Shown: positions 1 to 5,112 of the stretch, piece by piece
How positions within the stretch are numbered: the stretch's first letter is position 1
How the letters are laid out: each line of letters opens with the position of its first letter
Source: CAYFJO01 sp964343305
Lineage (GTDB): Bacteria > Planctomycetota > Planctomycetia > Pirellulales > Pirellulaceae
Direction: 5' to 3'
DNA: 5,933 nucleotides
Assembly: GCA_964343305.1 (NCBI GenBank)
Contig: CAYFJO010000607.1
Coordinates: 1 to 5,933 of the forward strand
The notes under the pieces: generated by a model
What the model saw: only the letters and a program-made list of their open reading frames with translations
Databases searched by the model: none
What the model was told of the DNA's origin: nothing
Made by a program: the position numbers and the translations under genes

Positions 1-503
1 ATACTTTTATCTAAACTCAGATGGCCGCTTTGGATCAACCGCAACATGGCCGAAGCGACTTGTGCTGTTGACTTGTCGAGGCAATTGGCGACATCACCAA
101 CCGTGACGTTGTAAGGGGAATCCGGATTATCCAAATAAATCACGGCGCTTTCTATCACGTAATCCAGGATCTCCCTTCCGAGTTTGGTGATGCGACCGTG
201 TTTGGCGTTGGTCACTGCAACTTCATTGCGAGGCCGGCAGTCTTCGCAATCCTGCACTGCGTGGCCAGACTCCTGTTCAGCCCAAACCGAGAGTTCGGCC
301 AAGTCTAACGAACAGGCTTTAAGGCGTCGTCCAGTCGTCCAATGCGTCTTCTTTGATTTTGAGTCCCGGATTTTCGAGCATGTTGCGCGATGTAAGACCG
401 CGCATCGCCTGGTTGGTTTTCGCAGCCATTCGAGCACGAAGCCGTCGCGGTGATGTCGAACCCAGGACAGATACGAATTATCCTCATCAAGGTAGATAAT
501 CAA
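1..503 (-). CDS. Partial hypothetical protein with HRATC / CxxC cysteine motifs, TTG start, runs off the window
   Basis: An open minus-strand frame of 167 codons has no stop before position 1, so the C-terminus is missing. I start it at TTG (503-501) because AAAGGA at 511-516 sits 7 nt upstream; no in-frame ATG lies near. The start is 14 nt past the stop of the upstream lipoprotein gene, so the two are probably co-transcribed. Visible parts: an N-terminal stretch with W14, then DGFVL (20-24), LHRATC (37-42), TTGRR (56-60), KAC (62-64), WAEQ (74-77) and CEDC (86-89). After residue 103 comes a helix-rich part (about 104-166) that could be a winged-helix-like fold. H38, C42, C64, C86 and C89 could form a metal site. 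The DGFVL...HRATC...C...CxxC order resembles a motif I recall from bacterial proteins of unknown function, some linked to restriction-like contexts; that is memory, not a search. The function is unknown. The coherent protein and strong SD make a real gene likely. Confidence 0.72.
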   Translation of the reverse strand, partial: MIIYLDEDNSYLSWVRHHRDGFVLEWLRKPTRRCAVLHRATCSKIRDSKSKKTHWTTGRRLKACSLDLAELSVWAEQESGHAVQDCEDCRPRNEVAVTNAKHGRITKLGREILDYVIESAVIYLDNPDSPYNVTVGDVANCLDKSTAQVASAMLRLIQSGHLSLDKS

Positions 504-510
504 TGCCCGT

Positions 511-516
511 TCCTTT
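511..516 (-). promoter_or_regulatory. Shine-Dalgarno that sets the TTG start at 503
   Basis: On the minus strand AAAGGA is followed by 7 nt and then TTG. It lies in the last few nucleotides before the gap after the lipoprotein stop codon, which fits translation of a second gene in an operon. Confidence 0.65.
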
Positions 517-517
517 G

Positions 518-1138
518 TTATTCGTCGATTCTCTGCCAGTCGAATTTCGTCTTGCCGTCTTTGTCCTCAAGTAGCATGCGAACTTGCGTCAATTCAAGAA
601 TCTTGTAGTCGGACGTGTTGCCCATTGTCTTGAGTACCAGATTCACGCGTATCTTTGGTTCACCGCCGGTCGCATGTAACTTGAGCCGCCCTTCGTCAAT
701 CTGCCATTCTTCCTCGAATGTCATTCGTTCAGCGTAGAGCGTTGCCGCCAGTCCAGTGGGCTCGACGATCATGGTGGCAGTTCCGTCCTCGCGAAAGGTC
801 ATCGTCCTTTTGCCTTTGTAGTTGTCCTGCCACGTTCCTAGGATGAGTTTCCGGTTACGCGCATCAGATGATCCATCGTCGCCCTCGCTAAGATGCTTGC
901 CGACTTGATCGGGCGCCTCAAGCAACGACGTGGAGTCAGACTCTAGCGATTTTCGCTTCGTTTCGATTCGGACACCGTTGTCCGCATCCGATTCGGCAAC
1001 CGTAACTTCGTTGGTCTGTTTGTCTTCACTTGATTCGTGTGAGTTGGGTTGAGGGCCGCAGCCGACAGATAGGGCCAGCAACAGCGCTAACAAACAAATG
1101 GTTGTACAGAAAATGTATTGAAGAAGCTGCGTATTCAT
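518..1138 (-). CDS. Predicted lipoprotein with acidic linker and small beta-rich C-terminal domain
   Basis: This 206-residue protein has a short N-terminus, a hydrophobic stretch (about 8-24) and a lipobox LSVGC ending at Cys27. It should be exported, cut before Cys27 and lipid-anchored. Residues 28-97 are polar and rich in Ser, Glu and Asp, which fits a flexible linker. Residues 98-204 begin with ILGTW and contain FREDGTATM (115-123) and EEEWQIDEG (142-150). This resembles the general plan of lipocalin-like 'fitness to model' domains in planctomycete lipoproteins, where a G-x-W strand is followed by an F-x-x-DGT strand. The specific family is not identified and no catalytic residues are apparent. 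The SD is weak (GGA 4 nt, or GAGAAG about 10 nt, before the ATG). It is followed by the TTG-started gene at 503. Confidence 0.87.
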   Translation of the reverse strand: MNTQLLQYIFCTTICLLALLLALSVGCGPQPNSHESSEDKQTNEVTVAESDADNGVRIETKRKSLESDSTSLLEAPDQVGKHLSEGDDGSSDARNRKLILGTWQDNYKGKRTMTFREDGTATMIVEPTGLAATLYAERMTFEEEWQIDEGRLKLHATGGEPKIRVNLVLKTMGNTSDYKILELTQVRMLLEDKDGKTKFDWQRIDE

Positions 1139-1583
1139 TTTTCCGTACTTCTCGTTCTCACCGCCTCACCTGACTGCAAATGAGATGCCAGTAACGCAAG
1201 ATAATTTGGACCGGACAGATATCATAGCGATTTTCGATGGTCCAACGCGGATTATTCACTAACCCGTTGCGAAGCGCTTGAGGCCCTTCCGAACCTCGCG
1301 CCCGCCTGCCAGTCAATGTTTCCCCGATTGCAGGATCCGACGCATTCGTTATGCATCGCCGCGTATTTGTGAAACCAGCAATCCACGCGAGGTCCCCGCG
1401 CCACAATATGAGCTGGTAATCAGATCGGCTCCCCCCTTTCAAATGGAACAAGTAAACCAGCGGGTGATCAGCCCGCCCGACTCTCCTTAGTCTTCCGTTT
1501 AATTTCCTCTATTTTTAGTACGTTCGGCGGGCGATCTGGTTTCGCGTTCGTGGCAAAAAACAATTCGGTTCTTCGGCCCAGAT
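1139..1583. other. 445-nt gap without a convincing gene
   Basis: Two short overlapping frames occur here (minus 1158-1451 and plus 1278-1490). Neither has a clear SD, a recognisable domain or natural-looking composition. The gap holds a short palindrome AAGCGCTT (1272-1279) and an imperfect hairpin GCGGG (1460-1464) with CCCGC (1472-1476) that has no T-tract. A minus-strand cluster of GGA triplets lies at 1484-1507. It must contain the 3' end of the csrA-REC transcript and probably the promoter of the lipoprotein gene, but I could not place either. It could also be a dispersed repeat or a decayed gene. Confidence 0.5.
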
Positions 1584-2360
1584 TCAGGCAACCGTTGTGC
1601 CATGATCTGTCTGCTTGGAAATCGTATCGACTAGCTTTTCCGGGTTGACCGGTCTGGGAAACCAGCCGTCAATGCCGCTCTCATCCATGGCAACTCCCAA
1701 TTCGCTTGGATCGACTCCACACACAGCGAATAGTTTTGTCCCCGCAAAGCGTTGATTCGAGCGAAACTGTCTGACAAAGTTCGGACCGTCGCAGCGCGGC
1801 ATCATGTCGAGCAGGACGACGTCTGGCGGCGAGTGCATCGACAGATAGTCGAGGGCATCACGGTCATCATTGGCCGTTGTGACCTCGAAGCCACTTACCG
1901 TCAGGTAGCTCTCGAGCAAATTCCTCTCACTTGGGTTGCCATCGATTATTAATGCTTGTGTTGGTTCGGCATCGGGTCGTGCGGCAGAACCTTCCAAGGC
2001 ACAGTTCACTTCTTTTTCCAAGGCCTGAAGCTCTCGAAACACCGCAAGGACGCCGGCGTGTGCCTCGTTACATGCGTGTTCGTCCAGCTCTTGGTCGAGC
2101 TGATTCAGTGCGTTGGCCGCAAGATCCAGTCGCCTGCGAACCGCATGGTCGATGATGCGAAGCCGCTTTGTCACGGTTGTTTCGTCGGGTGAGAACTCGA
2201 TCGACTTCAGATCGGCGATCTCATCCCGCACGACGGGAACGTCGGATGGCGCGTCGATTCCGAGTCGCACGCGGTTACCTTGAACGCGGACCACTTCAAT
2301 GGAAATGTCGAGGGATGGGAATAAAATCTTTTCGGTTTCACGGCGTGTTAGTACGAGCAT
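1584..2360 (-). CDS. CsrA-receiver fusion: RNA-binding CsrA domain joined to a degenerate response-regulator domain
   Basis: The protein has 258 residues. Residues 1-50 are a CsrA domain: MLVLTRR start, GNRVRLG at 28-34, VVRDEI at 43-48. Leu4 and Arg45 match the RNA-contacting Leu4 and Arg44 of E. coli CsrA, with one residue inserted. Residues 60-120 are charged and probably helical, a likely linker or dimer contact. Residues 134-250 are a CheY-like receiver: LIIDGNP (137-143), VVLLDMMP (181-188) with acceptor Asp185, and WFPRP (233-237). Three signature positions are changed: the second acidic residue is Gly141, the Thr/Ser switch is Cys214, and the Lys before Pro is Arg236. Phosphotransfer is therefore doubtful, and the domain may act by protein contact. 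There is no DNA-binding output domain; CsrA appears to be the output. The start is set by AAAGGAG 7 nt upstream. It lies 54 nt after csrA and is probably the last gene of the operon. Confidence 0.95.
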   Translation of the reverse strand: MLVLTRRETEKILFPSLDISIEVVRVQGNRVRLGIDAPSDVPVVRDEIADLKSIEFSPDETTVTKRLRIIDHAVRRRLDLAANALNQLDQELDEHACNEAHAGVLAVFRELQALEKEVNCALEGSAARPDAEPTQALIIDGNPSERNLLESYLTVSGFEVTTANDDRDALDYLSMHSPPDVVLLDMMPRCDGPNFVRQFRSNQRFAGTKLFAVCGVDPSELGVAMDESGIDGWFPRPVNPEKLVDTISKQTDHGTTVA

Positions 2361-2367
2361 TTTTCGA

Positions 2368-2374
2368 CTCCTTT
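2368..2374 (-). promoter_or_regulatory. Shine-Dalgarno of the csrA-REC fusion, containing GGA
   Basis: The minus strand reads AAAGGAG, then 7 nt, then ATG. A second GGA lies just upstream (TGGAAAGGAG). Paired GGA over a ribosome binding site is the classic arrangement for CsrA translational repression, so feedback is possible; this is inference. Confidence 0.75.
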
Positions 2375-2414
2375 CCAGTGCTTGGCGGGAACATGGAGTG
2401 CTTCAGGCACATTC

Positions 2415-2627
2415 CTAAAGACATCCTGAGGTGAGTTCTGTGAACCGTTCGTTGTCATCCGGGAGTGACTGCGTGATCTGTTGGAAGATTTCTTCGCGAT
2501 GGATCGCAACCTCATCGGGTGCTCGAAATCCGAGCCTGACACAGTTTCCCCTTACTCCAACGACCGTCACTTCGATGTTTCCGCCGATGACAATCCGTTC
2601 ACCTTTTTTGCGACTTAGTACGAGCAT
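2415..2627 (-). CDS. csrA: CsrA carbon storage regulator, post-transcriptional RNA-binding protein
   Basis: This is a 70-residue stand-alone CsrA, close to the usual 60-75. CsrA dimers bind GGA motifs in RNA hairpins and control translation and mRNA stability. The sequence shows MLVLSRKKGE at the N-terminus, RGNCVRLG at 26-33, APDEV at 36-40 and HREEI at 43-47. Leu4 and Arg44, the main RNA-contacting positions in E. coli CsrA, are both present. I start it at ATG 2627, not at the upstream in-frame ATG at 2675, because the family begins with MLVLSR and GAGGAG lies 7 nt upstream. It is 83 nt downstream of the BON gene and 54 nt upstream of the csrA-REC fusion, all on the same strand, which fits one operon. 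The C-terminal tail after residue 55 is polar and not conserved in the family. Confidence 0.97.
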   Translation of the reverse strand: MLVLSRKKGERIVIGGNIEVTVVGVRGNCVRLGFRAPDEVAIHREEIFQQITQSLPDDNERFTELTSGCL

Positions 2628-2634
2628 CTCATTT

Positions 2635-2640
2635 CTCCTC
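2635..2640 (-). promoter_or_regulatory. Shine-Dalgarno of csrA, containing GGA
   Basis: GAGGAG lies 7 nt before the csrA ATG and decides between this start and the longer frame at 2675. A GC-rich inverted repeat (GCGGG at 2655-2659 with CCCGC at 2679-2683) lies about 15 nt further upstream and could affect folding around the site. Confidence 0.75.
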
Positions 2641-2710
2641 AATTGCGGGGCGGTGCGGGAAGTTCGACGGGGCACATACCCGCCGCAGGTCTTCGCGTCG
2701 CGCGATCTAT

Positions 2711-2983
2711 CTAACGTTGATATGACTCAACGACAATTCGATTGTTGAGCAACTGAACTCCTTCAACTTTGACAACCAGTGTTTGAGCAACTTGCATCAA
2801 GTAAAACGTTGGCAAGTAACCGCGCAGTGTGAGCACACCCTCGTGGAAGTCACAACGTATTTTGCGAATAGGGGCGTAAGCGCTTTCCCGCAGTCGACGT
2901 TGAGCCAATTCTTGCACAGTGTCCGACTGGCGTCGTGGGGCGGTTGTGGTATGACGATTGCGATCGACGGTTGTGGGAATCAT
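2711..2983 (-). CDS. Small cytoplasmic BON-domain protein
   Basis: This is a 90-residue protein. Residues 1-22 are polar (Thr, Arg and Gln rich) with no signal peptide or membrane segment. Residues about 24-87 match the BON pattern: a helix (VQELAQRRLRES), a strand pair around CDFHEGVLTLRGYL (44-57), a second helix around MQVAQTLVVKV, then GVQLLNNRIVV (75-85). BON domains bind membranes, other proteins or ligands; in other proteins they come with export signals, which are absent here. The start at 2983 is chosen because AAAGGAG lies 5 nt upstream. A longer in-frame reading from 3193 adds an unusually Arg/Cys-rich stretch and crosses the leader terminator, so it is rejected. As first gene of the cassette it may act with the CsrA proteins; a direct role in RNA regulation is speculation. 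Confidence 0.85.
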   Translation of the reverse strand: MIPTTVDRNRHTTTAPRRQSDTVQELAQRRLRESAYAPIRKIRCDFHEGVLTLRGYLPTFYLMQVAQTLVVKVEGVQLLNNRIVVESYQR

Positions 2984-2988
2984 TCCAT

Positions 2989-2995
2989 CTCCTTT
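2989..2995 (-). promoter_or_regulatory. Shine-Dalgarno of the BON gene, containing GGA
   Basis: The minus strand reads AAAGGAG, then ATGGA, then ATG. It supports the start at 2983 over any upstream start. The site plus the next GGA gives two GGA triplets in 12 nt, which could be a CsrA target. Confidence 0.75.
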
Positions 2996-3102
2996 GTCGC
3001 GATTGCGGGCAAGTCTGGGTGGGCAATCATTGCCGCGCGAAATCGAGATGGTCCGGCGAGGACAGCTCATTGCCGCCCTCTCATAGGACGGCCGAGGAAC
3101 AC

Positions 3103-3144
3103 AAAAAAAGGCCCCATCAACGCGTCTTTGGCATCGGTGGGGCC
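3103..3144 (-). terminator. Intrinsic terminator inside the leader of the BON-csrA operon
   Basis: On the minus strand GGCCCCA (3144-3138) pairs perfectly with TGGGGCC (3116-3110), a 7-bp stem with five G-C pairs and a 21-nt loop, directly followed by seven T (3109-3103). On the plus strand the stem is preceded by A, not followed by T, so the signal is strand-specific. No minus-strand gene lies just upstream, so it ends either a small RNA or an attenuated leader transcript. Confidence 0.82.
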
Positions 3145-3160
3145 GTCTTAGCCTGAGGTT

Positions 3161-3181
3161 GCCTGTCCGTCGCGAACAGGC
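3161..3181 (-). repeat. Leader hairpin with 9-bp stem
   Basis: The minus strand reads GCCTGTTCG, CGA, CGGACAGGC, which folds into nine pairs with a 3-nt loop. One pair is G-U in the minus-strand RNA and would be an A/C mismatch on the plus strand, so folding favours minus-strand transcription. CAGGC recurs just downstream as CAGGCT (3155-3150 on the minus strand), so AGCCTG (3182-3177) could pair with either copy. Confidence 0.6.
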
Positions 3182-3246
3182 TGAAGCAGTCAAACTAACC
3201 CATGCGACATCCGTAGGTCAACATTGATCTGAGGCGATTTTCAAAG

Positions 3247-3276
3247 TTTATGTTATCGCGCTCGCGATGCTGTCAA
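3247..3276 (-). promoter_or_regulatory. Sigma70-like promoter for the BON-csrA operon
   Basis: The minus strand has TTGACA (3276-3271), 18 nt, and CATAAA (3252-3247), which matches four of six TATAAT positions. The -35 is perfect and the spacing is acceptable. The expected start is near 3240. The spacer holds the palindrome ATCGCG-CT-CGCGAT. Confidence 0.6.
3255..3268. promoter_or_regulatory. Palindrome in the promoter spacer, possible operator
   Basis: ATCGCG (3255-3260) and CGCGAT (3263-3268) are perfect inverted arms with a 2-nt centre. It lies between -10 and -35, where a repressor would block RNA polymerase. A second palindrome, AAGCTAGCTT (3275-3284), overlaps the upstream edge of the -35. 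The regulator is unknown. Confidence 0.4.
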
Positions 3277-3285
3277 GCTAGCTTT

Positions 3286-3773
3286 TGAAGATAGAAAAAG
3301 ACATCAACACAAACCCTGATGTAAATGTTTTGGCCGATCAAGTTGATGGTGCGATGCAATCGGCAATCATTGCAAGCACAAATGAAATCTACAACGATCT
3401 AACATGGAAAAACTCTTCCCGTAGCCGCTGCCGCCGGCCGCCAGCGGAAGCGATTCATGCAGCAAACGGCTGCCGTCGCGACTACGTTGCGACCATATTG
3501 GTCGCTAGCACGATAGCGTCAAGAATCTCGATTTCCACGAGTTTCGCGGACTTTGTTCTTCGACATGGCAATTTGTCCACATTGACTTCAGGAGATAGCC
3601 GTGGCAGAAAATAGGCTAAGTATTTCTGACAAACGAACGTGTTACGGAAGGGATGCTCTGTGCGAAGAAGATGTTTGAGGGCGATGTTGGTATCCCAATA
3701 CGGCTTCAAACGTGACGACTCGCGGAACAAGGGCACCAACATCATTTATATCCACTGACATGGAGTGGCCGTG
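3286..3773. other. 488-nt gap without a convincing gene
   Basis: The best plus frame (TTG start 3285 to 3614) has no SD. It is plausible for about 40 codons, then turns to Arg/Ser-rich composition after the GC-rich run near 3423-3450. The minus frame 3482-3745 has no recognisable domain. A hairpin GCGACCA-TAT-TGGTCGC lies at 3489-3505. The 5' end of the VCBS gene transcript must start here, but no clear promoter was found. A decayed gene is possible. Confidence 0.5.
3762..3765 (+). promoter_or_regulatory. Shine-Dalgarno that favours the ATG start at 3774
   Basis: TGGAG ends at 3765 and lies 8 nt before ATG 3774. It overlaps the GTG at 3765, which argues against that earlier start. Confidence 0.55.
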
Positions 3774-4976
3774 ATGATCCGAATCATCTTCTTGGTGGCG
3801 ATGGCTGTCGCCGGTACGACGTATGCTCAGAAGCGGAGTGGTTGGGAGCAACACCGAGGCAAGCCTGGGCCGACGGGCTGGCGCTGCAATGTGATTCAAG
3901 CCGATCCCAACAACCATGGCCCGGATGGAATCAACCTGCACGATTGGGATGGCGACGGTGATCTCGACGTGTTTTCGAACGCCGAAGAGGGAAAATACAG
4001 TCGGCTCTACTTCAACCCTGGTGCGGGCAAGGTCCGTGACTACTGGATCGACTTCATCGAGTTCAAGCATGGCAAGTGCGAGGATTCAGGTATCGGCGAT
4101 CTGGATAACGACGGAGACATCGACTACATCGCCAACGGTGGTTGGGTCTTTTTCAACCCGGGAAAAGATCAAGTTCGCGACGCGCAGAAATGGACGCAAA
4201 TGATTCTGTTCGAGAACGAGCGTCGCGTGCCGGTTGTGGCCGACGTCGATGGCGATGGTCTGGGTGATTTGATCGTCGGCGCGCAGCAGTGGTACAAGCA
4301 GCCGGCAACGGACAAGCACGATGCGGCGAACTGGAAACGGTTCACCATTGGCAAGAACCGCTGGCCGATGAACTGCATCATGGTGGACATCGACAATGAC
4401 GGCGATACGGACATGGTGGTGCCCGACCGCGGCAAGGAAATCTGCTGGTATGTGAATCCTGGCAAAGAAAAGGTCACCGGATCTTGGCGGCGCAAGACGA
4501 TCCATTCGCATACCGAACCGATGTTTATGGCGGTCGCCGATGTAAACGGGGACACGATCGATGATTTCGTCATCGCCGGTGGAAACAAGGGCGAGAAAGC
4601 CAAGAAACTGCTGATTCTCCTGCGAACGAACAAGACCGGTGATCCGAAGTTTCGCGAAATCACAATAGACCAGCCGAGCGGCAATTTCCCCAAGGGTGTG
4701 GCCGTGACCGACATGGACGGCGACTCAAGCAAGAATGAGATCCTGGTCATCCCCAAGCAGGGCGAGATTTGGACCACCACCTTTTTCGGCGATTCGATGA
4801 ATGCCGCCAACTGGAAGGCAACTCCGGTGAAAATACCAGGAGCTGAGACGCGTAAGAAAATGGACAACGCTTGGCTCGGGGATCTCGACGGTGACGGAGA
4901 CCTCGACATTCTGACGACCGAGGAAAATGGGGGCTGGGGCGTGATCTGGTTCGAGAATCCGGCGAACAGTCAATAG
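3774..4976 (+). CDS. Exported FG-GAP/VCBS-repeat protein, predicted seven-bladed beta-propeller
   Basis: This is a 400-residue protein. The start is ATG 3774: GGAG at 3762-3765 lies 8 nt upstream, and the frame from there gives a clean signal peptide (residues 1-19, hydrophobic core, ending TYAQ). GTG starts at 3765 and 3771 are possible alternatives. Seven Asp-rich Ca-binding loops of DxDxDGDxD type are visible at residues about 57-65, 109-117, 157-165, 205-213, 256-264, 313-321 and 370-378. Two are weaker (GDTID and GDSSKN forms). Between loops a unit W-(Y/F)-x-NPG...V...W recurs, for example WYVNPG and WFENPA. Seven repeats fit a seven-bladed propeller of the FG-GAP/VCBS type, which usually binds Ca and mediates protein or sugar contacts outside the cytoplasm. 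No catalytic motif is seen. The PVC dehydrogenase gene follows 136 nt downstream on the same strand. Confidence 0.93.
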   Translation: MIRIIFLVAMAVAGTTYAQKRSGWEQHRGKPGPTGWRCNVIQADPNNHGPDGINLHDWDGDGDLDVFSNAEEGKYSRLYFNPGAGKVRDYWIDFIEFKHGKCEDSGIGDLDNDGDIDYIANGGWVFFNPGKDQVRDAQKWTQMILFENERRVPVVADVDGDGLGDLIVGAQQWYKQPATDKHDAANWKRFTIGKNRWPMNCIMVDIDNDGDTDMVVPDRGKEICWYVNPGKEKVTGSWRRKTIHSHTEPMFMAVADVNGDTIDDFVIAGGNKGEKAKKLLILLRTNKTGDPKFREITIDQPSGNFPKGVAVTDMDGDSSKNEILVIPKQGEIWTTTFFGDSMNAANWKATPVKIPGAETRKKMDNAWLGDLDGDGDLDILTTEENGGWGVIWFENPANSQ

Positions 4977-5031
4977 CGAGTCGGCGGGAATCCGTTCTTG
5001 CTTTGAGGCCCGCGGCCGGTGACTGACTCGC
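4976..5031 (+). repeat. Nested inverted repeats just after the VCBS gene
   Basis: GCGAGTC (4976-4982) pairs with GACTCGC (5025-5031), and inside it GCGGG (4984-4988) pairs with CCCGC (5009-5013). The structure begins at the last base of the stop codon. There is no T-tract, so it is not a standard intrinsic terminator; it could stabilise the 3' end or weakly reduce read-through into the next gene. Confidence 0.5.
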
Positions 5032-5112
5032 CATCCCTGGCAGACCACAGTCCGTGAAGATAGTATCGAGCAAACCCGCTTCATTGATCCCTTCATTCAT
5101 TCGGTAAAACCA

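Larger units (their letters stand above)
3103..3240 (-). ncRNA. Putative leader RNA or small RNA between the promoter and the terminator
   Basis: From a start near 3240, predicted from the promoter, to the T-tract at 3103 a minus-strand transcript would be about 138 nt. It contains a 9-bp hairpin (3161-3181) and the terminator hairpin, plus two GGA triplets (in UACGGAUG and GACGGACAGG). It holds no plausible open reading frame with an SD. It could be a regulatory leader (attenuator) or a free small RNA. No known riboswitch family was recognised. Confidence 0.42.

Noticed and set aside
184..453. Plus-strand frame of 89 codons
   Set aside because: Antisense to the TTG-started gene, Ser/Arg-rich, no SD or domain.
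305..490. Minus-strand 61-codon frame and a second short frame ending near 318
   Set aside because: Both overlap the longer TTG-started frame, which has the better SD and a coherent protein.
1158..1451. Minus-strand frame of 97 codons in the gap
   Set aside because: No SD, no domain, odd composition; kept only as a possible repeat.
1460..1476. Hairpin as terminator of the csrA-REC transcript
   Set aside because: Only 5 bp and no T-tract on either strand.
1278..1490. Plus-strand frame of 70 codons
   Set aside because: Overlaps the previous frame on the opposite strand; Pro/Arg-rich with no SD.
2628..2675. Longer csrA start at 2675
   Set aside because: The family starts at MLVLSR and the GAGGAG site fits ATG 2627.
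2984..3193. In-frame N-terminal extension of the BON gene to a start at 3193
   Set aside because: It is rich in Arg and Cys, unlike the rest, and runs through the terminator; the strong SD supports 2983.
3285..3614. Plus-strand TTG frame of 109 codons
   Set aside because: No SD, begins inside the promoter palindrome, and composition changes midway; possible remnant only.
3482..3745. Minus-strand frame of 87 codons
   Set aside because: No SD or recognisable domain, overlaps the other weak frame.
4169..4909. Minus-strand frame of 246 codons
   Set aside because: Antisense of the VCBS gene; Ser/Pro-rich shadow caused by Asp/Gly codon repeats.
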